Source of the DNA: Vitellaria paradoxa | Lineage: Eukaryota; Streptophyta; Magnoliopsida; Ericales; Sapotaceae | Reading direction: 5' to 3' | NCBI GenBank assembly: GCA_019916065.1 | Contig: CM034242.1 | Coordinates: 43,405,010 to 43,469,009, forward strand | Length of the DNA: 64,000 nt | Shown: piece after piece, positions 24,001-37,100 of the stretch | Numbering within the stretch: position 1 is the stretch's first letter | Layout: every line of letters begins with the position of its first letter | Position numbers and translations under genes: made by a program | The notes under the pieces: model-generated | What the model was told of the DNA's origin: nothing | What the model saw: the letters and a program-made list of their open reading frames with translations, nothing else | The model's database searches: none

Positions 24001-25426
24001 TTAATTTATACAAAATAATTAATAATAAATAATTAAATTACATTAATTTTTAATTTAATTTAATAATAATTATTAAATTATTTTAAATAAATATCATAAT
24101 TAAATTAAATTATTTATAATTAAATTAATTTTAATTTATATAAAATATATTTTATGAAATTATTTTAATAAATAATTAAATGAATTTAATTAATTTAAAA
24201 ATAAATAATTTAATTTAATAATTAATCTAATTTGATTATTTATTTAATATGAAATATATTTTATTAAATTATTTTTAATAAATAATATATTTTAATATAT
24301 TTTATATTTATTTAATTAAATAATTTTAATAAAGAATTTACTGTATTAATTTAATTAAATTAATATAAAATATATTTTATTAAGTTCTATTACTTTTTTA
24401 AAACAAATAAAATTAAATATTTTCTAAAATAAAAATTAATAATTATAAACAAAGTTATATTTGCAAATGCAGTTTTAATTTTCATTTCAGAAAAAATAAA
24501 CGGTAACAGAAAAATAACAACAAAAAAAGACAGCATTATCAAACGGGTCCTAATTAGTAGGCTATATCTTTCAAATTAGGCGACCTTTTAGAATACAATA
24601 AAATTGTTCCATTACGAATTATAGGAACTGTTTGGAGTTAAAACAAACAAAATATAAAACTTTACAAATCTCTACAAACACAAATTACGAGATCATAAAA
24701 TTTAAATTTTTTACTTACTGTATAAGGTACGAGACACTAATCTTTACAAATTTATACAACTCTAAATATTCTCATAATTTAGTCCCCCTTTTGATCTCGT
24801 ACATATAATTTCTGAAACCCTAGGATACAAAAACTTCTTACACTAATTGTCCTTATATATAGGGGTTGTTTGGAGTAAGAAAAAATGAGATAAATTGAGA
24901 TAAATTGTGGTTTGGGAAGAGTTCGTAATGCGTGCAGTGAGAGAAAAAGTTGATGTGATATAAAGTTAACAGAGATTTATAGAGATTTTTGGAAATTTTC
25001 AGCAAATGTTTGCACACCAAACAAGCCATAGTAGTGAAACATATTGGGTTTGTTTGGAGTAAAAAAAATGAGATAAATTGAGATAAATTGTGGTTTGGGA
25101 AGAGTTCGTAATGCGTGCAGTGAGAGAAAAAAGTTGATGTGATATAAAATTAACAGAAATTTATAGAGATTTTCAGAGATTTTCAACAAATTATTGCATG
25201 CCAAACGAGCCCATTATTATGTGCTCTAAATGAAACAAATTAAAGGAAAGAATATTAATGTGGTGATATATATATATATACACACACCTGGGGTGCGGTA
25301 GAGGGCGGCATGGACAGTGTAGCCTCTTTGCAAGAGGCGGTGGACGATGGTGGACCCCACCCTCCCTGATGCCTCCATCACGCACACCCTCTTCTTCCCG
25401 CAACTACCTTCTTGATGAGGTGCCAT
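19530..25426 (-). CDS. SNL6-like (cinnamoyl-CoA reductase-like) SDR protein, four exons, 302 aa
   Basis: Minus-strand exons: 25426-25288, 22298-22135, 21261-21061 and 19934-19530 (909 nt, GT-AG introns, phases agree). The start is the ATG at 25426; an upstream in-frame TTG is not used. The product is an extended short-chain dehydrogenase-like protein. The dinucleotide-binding loop reads VCVMEASGRVGSTIV (residues 14-28), in the E/D-A-S-G-x-x-G form of the SNL6-like group. FTSS (130-133) marks the serine strand. The usual YxxxK is HGMSK (171-175), so the catalytic Tyr is His, and the NWYCYGK motif of true cinnamoyl-CoA reductases is absent. Rice SNL6 has been linked to lignin and disease resistance, but the activity of this subgroup is uncertain. 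The last ~23 residues (after SSPPSMPPSH) do not resemble the family tail ending in NKKLNKLM, so a late frameshift is possible. Confidence 0.85.
20340..20490. repeat. MITE-like element (GTTTGGAGTTGTATAAATTT type)
   Basis: Starts TGTGTTTGGAGTTGTATAAA, contains TGTAATTCGTGTTTGTAGAG and ends CTAAATTTCAAATAGTGC. It lies in intron 3 of the SNL6-like gene. Inverted relatives lie near 20036-20155, 24626-24790 and 27056-27235, forming a second dispersed A+T-rich family. Confidence 0.5.
20769..21100. repeat. Three tandem copies of a ~109-bp unit spanning the exon 3 / intron 3 junction of the SNL6-like gene
   Basis: CTTATATTGCTTACAGAAAT occurs at 20843, 20951 and 21061, spacings of 108 and 110 bp. Each unit has a TA/TG microsatellite, TTGTCATCCCTAGCTAGGTA, ATAATGTGGGTAGTTGTTAC, and then about 40 bp identical to the 3' end of exon 3 with its splice donor. 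The copy ending near 21100 continues into the real exon; the other two are partial exon copies stranded in the intron. The unit differences are mainly in microsatellite length, so the event is recent. Confidence 0.9.
23096..23345. repeat. MITE-like element with CCGT...ACGG palindromes (inverse of 8455-8690)
   Basis: Carries AAAGTAGGTTAACTGAATGT, AAATCCGTGGGAACGGATTT and AAAACCGTTTCCACGGTTTG, then TCACATTTTATCTCAATTTA. These are the reverse complements of the ordered blocks at 8455-8690. It lies in intron 1 of the SNL6-like gene. Confidence 0.6.
23740..24480. repeat. Extreme A+T low-complexity block in intron 1 of the SNL6-like gene
   Basis: About 700 bp composed almost only of TTTAAT/AATTAAAT permutations with very few G or C. 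Short phrases such as AATAAATATCATAATTAA recur. It looks like microsatellite-derived expansion; no coding or structured feature is visible. Confidence 0.7.
24626..24790. repeat. MITE-like element, second A+T-rich family
   Basis: Starts CTGTTTGGAGTTAAAACAAA and contains TCTCTACAAACACAAATTACGAGA. It ends with TACAACTCTAAATATTCTCA. Similar blocks occur near 27056-27235 and in inverted form near 20340. It lies in intron 1 of the SNL6-like gene. Confidence 0.5.
24862..25027. mobile_element. Tourist-like MITE copy 1, 166 bp, with ATA target duplication
   Basis: Begins GGGGTTGTTTGGAGTAAG and ends CACACCAAACAAGCC, giving imperfect terminal inverted repeats of about 12 bp. The element is flanked on both sides by ATA (24859-24861 and 25028-25030). 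It is very similar to copies at 25046 and 57326. The 3-bp duplication and G-rich ends fit PIF/Harbinger-type MITEs; the superfamily is inferred. Confidence 0.8.
25046..25212. mobile_element. Tourist-like MITE copy 2, 167 bp, with ATT target duplication
   Basis: Begins GGGTTTGTTTGGAG and ends GCCAAACGAGCCC, clear terminal inverted repeats. It is flanked by ATT at 25043-25045 and 25213-25215. It sits only 18 bp from copy 1 in the same orientation, close to the donor side of intron 1 of the SNL6-like gene. Each copy has its own flanking trinucleotide, so they are two insertions and not one tandem duplication. Confidence 0.8.
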
Positions 25427-25515
25427 GGATGGAGTTCCAATCAACAGATGCAACGAGGTTTGTTTGTGTGTCTATATACACTTACGCATATATATATATA
25501 TATATATCTACGTAA

Positions 25516-25551
<36 letters not shown>

Positions 25552-27055
25552 GGGGACGGAGACACAGAAAGAGGGCCTAAACTAATAAATGAATGGTGCC
25601 TTCAATAAAATAGGGTTTGGAGAGAGAGAGAGAGAGCTCAGGCACAAAGAGGGTTTGACAACTAAAAACGATAAACGTGTGTGCTTTGCTGTGCGACCTT
25701 TTACGGGTCTCTCTTTTACTTTAATTTATTTTCGACGAGTTCAAATCTTCGAGTTCTAGATATATATATATATATATATAAATACTTCCCCAAAAGAACA
25801 CATCTTCTAGATGTTTGATAAAAGTAAAAACGAATATATAATCACGTTTGGAAAATTAAAGAAATAAAATAAAATTATTTTAGGCCATTTTTCAAATATA
25901 TAGTACAGAGACACACAAACGTACATATATATATATACATAGGTTGGATTTTGGCTCGATTTCACGGACTCTGTTTTCGAACAAGTCCTTGGTTCGTTGT
26001 CCGACCTTCATTTGTTTGTCGCAGGACGCAATAGACTTCTGTGTCTGCTAATAATACAATATACTTTACGTATGCATGTATGTTTGAATTGCATCTCAGG
26101 TAAAAGGGTGGGGGACAGACGGGTCAGACCCAAAAATACTGCCAGACCCACCCACCTATTACCAGAATAATTTCTTTGGACACCACGTCACGAAATCCGG
26201 TTAGACACATGATCAAATTAATTTAGAACTTTTTGACATTTTCCTGTTTAAAATTACTAGGTATAATCTTTGACATAACGAAACAAATAACAATTTTTAG
26301 TAATTTTTTTAAAATTCATAAATATTTAATCAAAATTTTAATAATTTTTAATTACTTTTAACAACTTCTGAGTTGAGAAATTATTGTAATAAAGTAAAAA
26401 TGTGACAAAAATTGATCATTTGCAAATCCATCAGGAATCAAAAATTGATAATTTTTTTGGTAAAAATTGTGCTACAAATGCTCCCTAAGTTAACCCATTT
26501 GGTTTAGTTAGTTGGCTTTTTAAAATTAATAATTCAATTATAATTCAAAACATTAAAAAAATTCGGTTCAATTTGCAATTTGAGGAAACGATAGACCAAA
26601 TCAGACTGATATCATTCATATATAATATTATATATTATTTATATATATAAAATATATCTTTTAAGCTTCCATACTTCAATATTTAGTCAAACAGAAATAT
26701 TCTCCATTCATATTCATAGGTGACTCAACTTATGGTTTCGCTTCACAATTGAAGCATTGTCTTTTTCTTATAAAAATTAAAAAAAAAAATACTTTGTTAT
26801 TATTTTTCTGAAGGATACTATACAATTGTATAGTGTTTCTAAGCCATTTCTTCATTGCAGTGAAGACTTGTGTAATAATCTGAGTTTAAGGATTAAAAAA
26901 AAAATTAAATATTTCATTAAAACCGTCAAACCAAACTGAAAAAATATGATTCAATTTTCAGTATCATTATTAAAAAACTTTGGTAATGATTTCTAAATCC
27001 TTCAAACCGATAACTTGCGATTTGGTTAAAGATCTAATATCAAATCGAACCAAGG

Positions 27056-27235
27056 CTCCATTTGGAGCACTTCAAAACAAAAAATAAAAATAAAATTTTA
27101 TAAATCTCTACAAATACGAATTGCGAGATAGTAAAATTTAAATCTTTTACTCATTACACGAATTACGAGATATTTACTTTTATAATTTTATATTATTTTA
27201 CACGATTTTATACAACTCCAAACACACCCCATATC
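27056..27235. repeat. MITE-like element, second A+T-rich family
   Basis: Begins GGCTCCATTTGGAGC, contains ACAAATACGAATTGCGAGAT and ATTACACGAATTACGAGATA, and ends ACAACTCCAAACACACCCC. Block order matches the copy near 24626 and, inverted, the copy near 20340. Confidence 0.5.
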
Positions 27236-27513
27236 CACTCCTAAATACAATAATTAATTATACACCACAAAATATCATTATGTGCTGTGGGGGGAGAGAG
27301 AAGAAAGAGAGAGAGAAAGAGAGAGAAGAGATGGGTAACTGCTTAAAGCTCAAACTCAGTTCATTAACTCCTTTTAATGTGCGCCATTTTTCAATCATTC
27401 TTCCACTAAACAAGCCTTTTACAGCATCTGCATCATTCAGCATATGATTACATTTATTATTCCCAGAGGGGTATGTGAAAGAGGGGAGTGATATTAGCCC
27501 CGTGACGTCGGTT

Positions 27514-27635
27514 TTGTGAGCCGTTGGATCAAAATCAGTTGGCTCATAATAAAAATAAGTTTGAAAATTCTCGCTTAAAATTTTTAAACGTACTTTTGTT
27601 ATGAGCCATCTGATTTTGATCCAATGACTTACAAG
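27514..27635. repeat. Inverted-repeat (hairpin) MITE-like element
   Basis: The left arm near 27514-27550 contains GTTGGATCAAAATCAG then TTGGCTCATAA. The right arm near 27598-27635 is its inverse, with TTATGAGCCATCTGATTTTGATCC. The arms are separated by about 47 bp. The core resembles the inverted arms that flank the Copia element at 29208-34834. Confidence 0.65.
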
Positions 27636-28172
27636 ACTAATATCATGGGGCCACCAAATATTCAAGTAGAATGAATAGTACTTATGTGCCAAAAAAAAAA
27701 TAAATGCATATTCATATATATCCAGCACTATCAGCATTCAAACTAAGATTCATGGTTGAAAACATAACATATTGTTCTATGCAAGCTCAAGGAACTTGTG
27801 CACCTTGTTTTCTTTTCTTGATTTTTATTTTGAGTAGGGAAGATGTGCAGAACCTCCCTGCTTGGCCATGCTGAAAGCATAGATATATATACACATCTTT
27901 AGATTTTTTTCTTTTTCCCTCTCTTCAAAATGTTTGGGTAAATATCTGCACTGACAATACGTGTGTAATATCTCATGAGATTTTAAAAAACGCACGCAAA
28001 TTCCGTCATGCTAAATGAGAACAATAATAAATACAAGTTTGGAGAACTGAAACCTTTATTTCAAAAGGAGAGGGAGCATAATTATACACATGTTTGAACT
28101 ATTATTCAACTGAAAAGGGCGTGACATTTGTACCTCCAAGACAAAAACAAGGATGACAGCAACAAAGTGATT

Positions 28173-31100
28173 TCAGAATGAGATTTCCCCAGGAAGATCT
28201 GGAAATCTGCTGGATAAGAAACCCCTGTACTTCTCTTTGAGATCACCTGCAAAGAACAGTTGACAAAGTGTCCCATTTGTAATGTACACGACCAGCTAGA
28301 ATGAGGCCAGGAGCGCAAAAATCTGATGAAACAAACCTTCAGGTTCATATGGCTTAAGTAAATCGGGTGTGGTTTGGAATATCCAACTCAGAGAATTCAG
28401 AAACTCGCCTGGATAATCAGGAAATTCCAACAGATTTGTTAAATTCTTTGAAGCAGATATATAAAGGTACAGCAAAGTAAAACTAGGCTTCAGCTTCACA
28501 TACAATAAAGTACTCGTAGTATTTCGATAATGAACGCAAGTTTAATTATCATTGCTTCAAAATGTTATGGTTGTTCATCCAATGCATGTTTGTGTTCGTA
28601 TACAAATATGTGTGTGTGGTGCAGCAACATGATTGAAGCAACAGCAGATAGAAGGAAAAAGTAGAGAGAGGAAGTGCAGAAAGGAACAAAGTGATAAGGG
28701 ACAAATAATTCTGGTAGTTAGGGATAGCTAACTTCAATAGATAAACAACATTCAACCACAATTCTGATGGTGAAGGCAAATCCAACAGAAGTTGCAGAAG
28801 GAAAACTCATTTAGCACCCCCCCTTTCCCCATTCTCTTTTGAATTGTATCCTTTTTTTTTTGTTTGAGGAGGGGCGGGGGAGGGGAGAGTAAAAATTACG
28901 CCCTAATTGATCCAAAAATCTCAGACTAAAAAAAGCCTGTTTGTGCCAGCACCAAGAAAATGTGCATAACTCCTCTGCCCTATCAGTCTGTTCTCTGCTT
29001 TTTCATACTTCATTTGCCAGTGAGGAGCCTGGGAGGATCTCTTTTAATTGCAACCAGACAGGATGATCTCCGGAGTTTCAAGGCAATGTGAAAAGGGCTA
29101 ATCACCAAGTTTAGGTGTCCCTGGGAAAAAGGGGGGGGGGGGGAGGGGGGCTGACATCTCGTGACATTATGATTGAAACTATTGGATTAAAATCTAATAG
29201 TCCGTATTGTTGCGGAAACCCTAACTCACCTTCTGGCAACACTTTCGTGAATAATGACAAACACAAACACAAGAAAAATCACACATAATAGAAGAACACA
29301 AGATTTACATGGTTTGACAATTTAGTTACGTCCACGGGCACTCAGAGAAGAAAATCTACTATGTAAAAAATTTTTACAATCACATAATTTTTCCTCTCAC
29401 TCAATATCTCAATATACCACACAAAATAATTCCCCACATAAACTTTAAGTCCCACCTCACAAAAGAGGAATTTAACTAGAATACACGCTATCTAAAACGC
29501 TAACTGATGTGCCTTTTCCAAATACAAAGAGCTTTTATTTATAATCTCACAAGGCCCTTTGCTTTTGTGAAAAAACCGATGTGGGAGCCACCACATTAAC
29601 AATATCCACCTTGGTGACTGCTCATCCCTTAGGAAACTGAACACTGGTAACTCTACCTTGAACATCATAGGCTGAAGCCATCTCCCATGTAACAACTAAA
29701 GACATGAATCAAGTCTAAGCAATATTTGAACTTATCTGCTGTAAGGGACTTCATCAACATATCTGTAGCATTGTCATAAGTGTGACCTTTCTCTACCACC
29801 AGTTCATTGGAAGACACCAACTCCCAGATCTTGTGGAACCTCACATCTATATGCTAGGTTCTAGCATGATACACTTGGTTCTCTTCGCCGAATGAATGAC
29901 ACTTTGATTATCATAGTGAAGCTCAACTCCACCTTACGGTAGACCTAACTCCTTGACAAGCCCAGCATTCTACAATGCTTCCTTGGCAGTCTCGGCCATT
30001 GCCATGTATTCTGCTTCAGTTGTAGAAAGAGCAACAAGAGACTTAATCACCGACCTCCAACAAATCAACCCTCCTACAAGAGTGAAGATATACCCAATAG
30101 TCAACCTCCTGTTATCCAAGTCCCCTGCATAATCTGTATCCACAAAACCTTTAACTAAAAGCTATTCCCGCTATCTGCTGACCATGATGTCATACTCTGT
30201 GGTACCCACAAGTATCTGAAGATCCACTAGACTGCGCTCAATATGCTGTCTCCTTGGATTAGCTATAAACTTGCTTACCACACTAACCGCATGTGCCAAA
30301 TCGGTTTGGTACAAACCATCGCATATACAAGGCACCTAACTGCACTGGTGTATAGAACTGACTGCATGTCCCTGATCTCCTCTTTAGACTTCAAGCACTA
30401 AATTGTAGATAGTCTGAAATGACCAACCAAAGGTGTGCTCGCTAGTTTTGTATTATCCAAGCTAAACCTCTTCAACCCCTTCTCCACATAAGCTCCCTGA
30501 GATAACCACAATCTCCCAGAGCCTTTGTCCTTGCAAATCTCCATTCCAAGAATCTTCTTGGTTATGCCCAAATCCTTTATTTCAAATTTCTTGCTCAACA
30601 AGGCTTTCAACTTCTTGACCTCCAAGATACTCTTTGTAGAAATCAACATATCATCCATATACAATAGGAGATATATGAAGGAACTATCATTAAGGCATTT
30701 TACATAAATGCAACAATCATACTCACATCAACTATAACCAAGTCTAATCATTAAAAAGTTAAACTTCTTGTACCAATGCCATCGAGATTGCTTTACCCCA
30801 TAAAGTGACATCATCAGCTTGCAAACTAATTGCTCCTCCCCACGTTATGAAAACCCCTCCGACTGCTCCATATAAAGATCTTCTTCAATGTCACCGTGAA
30901 AAAACACCATCTTTATATCCATCTGTTTAGACTCCATGTCAAAATGAGCTACTAAGGTCAACATCACCCTGATAGAAGTGTGTCTAACCACTGGAAAAAA
31001 AAAGATTTCATTATAGTCAATCCCTTTCCTTTGTGAGTAGCCCTTCATTACCAAGCGAGTATTGAATCTTTCACCTTCCTTCTCTAACGTAGATTCCTTG

Positions 31101-34100
31101 CGTTGCATACACATTTGCACCCTATTGCCCGTTCTTCCTCTAGAAGCTCCAACAGCTCCCATGTCTTATACTTATGCAAAGATTCCATCTCCTCCACCAT
31201 AGCTTGCATTCATTTGCTCTTCTCCTGGCTACTGATAGCCTCCTGAAAAGTAATTGGATCCCTGCTACTAATAACAAGTGCATAAGAAACTAAATCTTCA
31301 AAGCCATACCTAGTTGGTTGTTTGATAGTGTGCTTGGTCTGCCCTGAAGCTAAACTCTGGTGCTACTGCTCCATTGAACTGAAAGCTTGCTCCTCTGAAC
31401 AAGGAACCTCTAAACTCTGAGTAGAGATATCTTTAACTTGACTCTACTTGCTTGCTGAAATCTTTGCTTTCTAGCTTCTGCTCCACTTGTGACTGAGTAC
31501 TTTTCAACATAGACTTTTCATCAAATACCACATCCTTCACCACCTTGTTTTGTTAGTATCCTTAAGCTTATCTTTCTCATACCTGGGAAAGATATACTAT
31601 CGCGACTTTGGATCAAGCTTGAACCGCTCATCAGTAGAAACATGCATATATGCGGGACAACTGAAGACCCTCAACCTAAGGTAGTCAACCTCATTCCCTA
31701 TCCACACTTCCTCTGCAACCTTCCCTTCTAGTGCCATCCTTGGTGATTTATTAATTAAGAAGTAAGCCATATTTACTGCATCTGTCCAAAAGTTCTTTGT
31801 AAGCTCACCATTTAACCTGAGACACCTTGCCCTTTCAACAATTGCTCGGTTTATCCTTTCCACCACACTATTTTGTTGTGGTGTCTTGTGTACTGTGAAG
31901 CATCTCTTTATTCTTTGTTGTTTGCAAAATTGTATGAAATCCTTTTCCCTGTACTACGTACCATTATTTGTCTTCATACACTTTATTTTCCTCCCAATTT
32001 AATTCTCTACTTCAGCTTTCCATCCTTTAAACTTACCAACTACGTCTGACTTGTGCCGTATGAAGTAAACCCCAACCTTCCTCGAGAAGTAGTCAATGAA
32101 CATGACGAAATACTGATGTTCCCGCTGTGATGCAACTCTCATTGGGCCCCAAATATCTTAATGGACATAATCAAGAATGCCCTCTGTCTTGTGCGTAACT
32201 ATCTAGAACTGCATCTTAGTCTGCTTTCCAAGAACACAATACTTGCAAAAATCAATCTTGCAAGTCTTCACCCCTGTGAGCAAATTCCGCCTGTGTAGCT
32301 CCAACATGCCACGTTCTCTCGTATGCCCTAACTGTATATGCCACAAGACTATGCTGTTAGAATTAGACTCTGCCGCGGTAACTCCACCTAAAACCATACT
32401 CCCTAATAGTCTGTAGATATTCCCAGAAATTTTCCACCCATTCATCACCACCATTACCCCCTTTGAAACTTTCATTGTCCCGCCCTTAGATTTGAAATTG
32501 AACTTGAACCTGTTCGAATCTAAGAGGCCCAATGAAATAAGATTTTTTCTAAAATCGGGAATATGTCTTACATCACATAGGATTCGTACCACACCATCAA
32601 ACAAATAGATTTTGATATTTGCATTCTCGACAACTTTGCATGAAGCATCGTTATCCATCAGAACATGCCAAATCTAACACCTAAGAATCTCTGAGATGAT
32701 GTGAACCAGATGAAACTGAAAGCATGTTACCATCTTCTGAGTCATTCTATACAACATTTGTAGACTTTGAACCGTCTTTGTTCTCGCCACTCTTGTCCTT
32801 ACCCCACTCCAAGCAATCTCACTTAAAGTGGCCCCTTGTGCCGCACTTGAAGCATTGAAAAATTTTCTTCTTCTTGGACTTGAACCAAAAATTTTTATTT
32901 CCTTTCGATTCCATTTGTCTGCTCCTTCCTATATCTTGCTTGTCCTTCACAACCAGACCCTATTCTCGAGGATTCCCATCACTTTGCTTTCGCATCTACC
33001 AAAAGTCTAACAAGGCTATTGTGAACTCCTCGTATACAAGAGTCTTTTTACCGCATGTAAAGGTTGTGATAACACTGACAAATCTGGTAATGAGTGAAGT
33101 AACATGAGAACCTTGTCTTCGTCTTCGAAATTGAATTCTAGCCTCTTCAAATTTCTAATGATTTGATTGAACGCATTGATGTACTGTTCCAAGTCTATGC
33201 CCTCCTCCATCTTCAAGCAACATAACTAATGTTGTTAAAATCTCGATTAAATCTTAAAAATCTTACGATTTTACGATATTAGAATTAAGAAAACTTATTT
33301 GATTTTACGTAAGATCTTAATAATGGTAAAGTAGATAAAATATCGATTTTGAAACGTACAATCAGTAAAATCTCAATTTATAAGTGTTATTACCGATTTT
33401 AAAAATGAAGTGATTTTTGAGTAATTTTGTCAAATAAAATAGACTTTTATGGTTTAGTTTAAGTGTCACAACTATTTCACTTATTATTTACTTTTGTAGA
33501 CTTTTTTGATTTTATAACATTATTATTTCCTATGTTATATTAGTTGATAACCATGTGTATTATTTCGTCAAATTGACTACATAAATTAAATGTAGTGGCT
33601 ATAATAGAAAATCAAGAGTCCTATAATAAAATATTACAAATACATTTCAACTCCAAAAAATTAAGATGAAATAAAATCAGTATTTTAATGTCAATTATAT
33701 AGGTCACACTAAACACTTTAAAGATCTCAATTATGTAGTTGGGTATAGGGAGTATAAAACCAGATCTAGAATCATTTATTAACTTTGTTGACGATTCGTT
33801 TTGTTAATGTTGAAATAAAAGAAGAAATAAAATATTGAAAAGAAAAGAATTGTATTAATGTGTGTATTGAATACAATAGAATAGCAACCTTATTTATAGA
33901 GGTGCCAGAATAGAATCAGAATAGAAATAAGAAACTAAATTAGAATAAGAATAGAAAATAATAAGAAAACCTATAATGAAAAGGAAAAAAATTTCCTAAT
34001 TATAATTTCTAAATTTCTATATCTTATATATGTTAACAGTTAATATGAGCAAATTTTTGTGTATATCATTTTCTTAGGTAAAGGAAGTCTAGTTCCACTT

Positions 34101-37100
34101 AAAACTCAATCTTCTAGACAAAATCTCCATAAACTTGTATGTATCCACACTATCACACACCAAAGCTCGTTACATCAAAGCTCGTTGAACCAAAACTCTG
34201 ATATTGGGTGGTCTTGAACCTCTTTCATCCCCAAAAACTAGCTTGTAAGGTGAGACTTTCCCTCACACTTACATATTAACTACCAAATCCTAACAATCTC
34301 TTCTTTCACACATCGGGCCTTAAGCCCCCTCCCGCAACCAATGTGAGAACCCCAACAATCTCCTCCACACATCGACCTTTCGATCGAAGGAAGAGACAAC
34401 CCATTCCTCCTGATATTGAGATTGATGGTACACCTGAGCTCTTATACCAATTGTTGTTGCAAAAACCTTATATCACCTTCTGATAACACCTTAGTGAATA
34501 ATGGAAAACACGAATACAAGTAAAATCTCACACAATAGAAAAACACAAAATTTATGTGGTTTGGCGATTTGCCTACGTTCATGGGCACTCAGATAAGAAA
34601 ATCCACCATGTGAAAAATTCTTACAATAACATAATCTTTCCTCTCACTAAATACCCCAATATACCCCACAAAGCAATTCCCCAAGCAAGCTTTTAACTCC
34701 CACCTCACAAAAGAAGAATTTAACTAGAGTACAAGTTCGCTACACAGCTTTGACTGGTATGCCTTTTCTAAAGAAAAGTAGCTTTTATTTATAACCTCAC
34801 AAAGTGATGTGGGACAAGAGCCACCACATTAACAATCCAAATGCATTCACACTTTTAATTTTAAAAAAAATATGAATATATCTAGACTGTTGAATTTTAA
34901 TCCAACGGTCTTGAATCATAAGTCACAGAGCTAACATATTTTTATAAGTCAAACCCCCCCCCCCCCAAAAAAAAAATTTCGTCCATGGATCCTTTCTTGA
35001 ATGTTAAGACAAAACAGCAGAAAATTGAGTGCAGCCCTAATTCCCATCTATCTTTGTAAAATTGCTTTCCACAAACTAAATAACGGCCATGCAAATCTGA
35101 AGCAAGCTTCTCTTAAGCTTGTTCTTGCCCTTAGCTATGGTTGAAAACCTTAAAGAAGAAGAAGACAAACAGAGGGAAGTTTCAAGGACTCCCAAACCTC
35201 CCAAGACAATTATTGATTGCAAATTTTCCTCCATTCATCTATTCATTACAAGCTGTATTTATAGTAATTAGCTAGTAACTATGGTTAACCATACCTTGGT
35301 TAACTAACTATAGCTATAACTAATCTAATCGCTACTAACTATTGTAATCTGTTCCAATTTTGGATCAGGCCACTAAGCCTTATGATGACAGCACATACAC
35401 TCAAGCCACTACTGGGCCCTATGATGACAGTCTGCTTTAAGCTATTGGTCGGCCCACGCACTTAGGCCACTCTCTTGGCCCACTAATTAGCCTTTGTACT
35501 CATCCAATCCATTACTACTTTGCCCAACTAATACTTCAACCCAACAACTTGATCCGACTCCCATCTAACCCACTTGTCTGATGTGTATTAATTTCCAACT
35601 TCTTCACAAAACTTCCAGCTGTACATTCCACTATATTTAATAATCCCAACTGCCTCCACTAACTCCTCTTCCATCTAGACCGTCATGGGTTGAATAGTTG
35701 TATGGCTGAGACTGAGCCGATCAGCGAATGGTATCCGAGTCCACCATATGAGCAATCCAACGGTTGTGCTGAGGGTATATGAACAACTGGTTCTTTGTTG
35801 TGTATCATGTAAGTCTTTTCTCATTCTTAGCTTCAGACTTCTCTTCACCCTTCTGATTCTCTATATCTCTCATGGTGCTGACTTCAATTATTTTCAATAA
35901 AGATCCCTCCTTTAAATCGTATTTCTCTTTTTTATTTCAAAAGATAATAACCCAGACTCGTTACAATGGTCCTCCCCATGAAAAAGGATCTTGACCTTAA
36001 GGTCTAAAGTTGGATAATCTAATTGGAGACGATACAACTTTTGCCATGTTGCCCCGACTTTCGATTGACCCTGCCTATGAACCGAGAGATCATTATAAAA
36101 GTGTGACGCCCCCTGGTGTGAGTATGTGAAGCCAAAACCCTCTCAGGAACTAGTAAAAGATGGCCCTGCTCGTCCATGGGAGATAAGCCAAGTATGGATC
36201 TTTCTCCCTCGCCTATCTTTTCTTTAAGTTAAGAGACATAGAATACTGTGTGGATCTGAGAGGATTCGGGTAAATGGAGTTTGTAGGCTACCTCTCCAAT
36301 TTTTTGATAAACTAAAGGGGCCCAAAAATTTTGGGAGCTAGTTTGAAATCCCTATGAAACTGGACTGATAACTGTCGGAATGGTTACAATCATACACCCA
36401 ATCCCCAACTTGAAAAACCCTCTCTGTTCTTTTTTTATCTGTCTGCATCTTCATTCTATGTTGAGCCTGTGTTAAATGGACCTTAAGTATCTAGAAAATA
36501 TGCTAATGAGAGATTAAAAGATCATTGACTGTAGAGACCTTGGATAACCCTCCAAATACCTAGTCAACCTAGGAGGCTTCACCCCATATAATGCTTCATA
36601 AGAAGTCATTTTAACAGCCGAATGATAACTAGTATTGCTTAGAAGAATTTGACGTAAACACCTCAAATAGATCTCGATACATTTACTTGTTACCTCTATT
36701 TGGCCATCTGACTGAGGATGAAAACTAGAACTAAAGTGTAGAGATGAGCCCAGTAGCTTGAACAATCCCTTCCAAAAAGTGCTTGTAAAAGTAGAGTCAT
36801 GATTAGACGTTATAGTTGTAGGAAGGCCATACAACTTACAGACATTTTGCATAAAAATTAAAGCCAATTGGGAAGCAATGTAGGTAGACCGTCATTGGTT
36901 GAATAGTTGCATGGCTGAGATCGAGCTAGTCAACGAGTGCATCAGAGTCCTCCATCTAAGCAATCCACCGGTTGTCTTGATGGTATCCGAACAACTGGTT
37001 CTTCGTTGAGTCTTGTGTAAGTCTTTTCTCAGTCTTAGCTTCAGACTTCTCCTCTTCACCCTTCTGATTCTCTATCTATCTCATGGTGCTGATTTCAATT

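Larger units (their letters stand above)
25427..28172. other. Upstream region of the SNL6-like gene and 3' flank of the PEPCK-like gene
   Basis: Gene-free. Contains TA and GA microsatellites at about 25487-25550, 25620-25637, 25760-25780 and 25925-25937. On the coding strand, the GA runs read as CT just upstream of the SNL6-like ATG, a pattern common in plant 5' leaders. MITE-like fragments lie near 26230-26490 and 27056-27235, with an inverted repeat at 27514-27635. A 159-codon minus-strand open frame at 27258-27737 is judged spurious. Confidence 0.5.
29208..34834 (-). mobile_element. Decayed Ty1/Copia LTR retrotransposon in intron 9 of the PEPCK-like gene
   Basis: Two diverged direct repeats, 29208-29601 and about 34445-34834, serve as LTRs; on the minus strand each begins TGTTAATGTGGTGGCTC and ends in CA. 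Next to the right (5') LTR the minus strand reads TTGGTATAAGAGCTCAGG, a good match to an initiator-Met tRNA primer site. Between them, in Copia order on the minus strand, lie gag, pre-integrase, integrase and reverse transcriptase remnants, all interrupted by stops and frameshifts. No matching target duplication was found. LTR divergence of roughly a fifth by eye means an old insertion. It is in the same orientation as the host gene. Confidence 0.9.

Noticed and set aside
27258..27737. 159-codon minus-strand frame
   Set aside because: It runs through an inverted repeat and a GA-rich tract, with no domain, no splice context and low-complexity composition.
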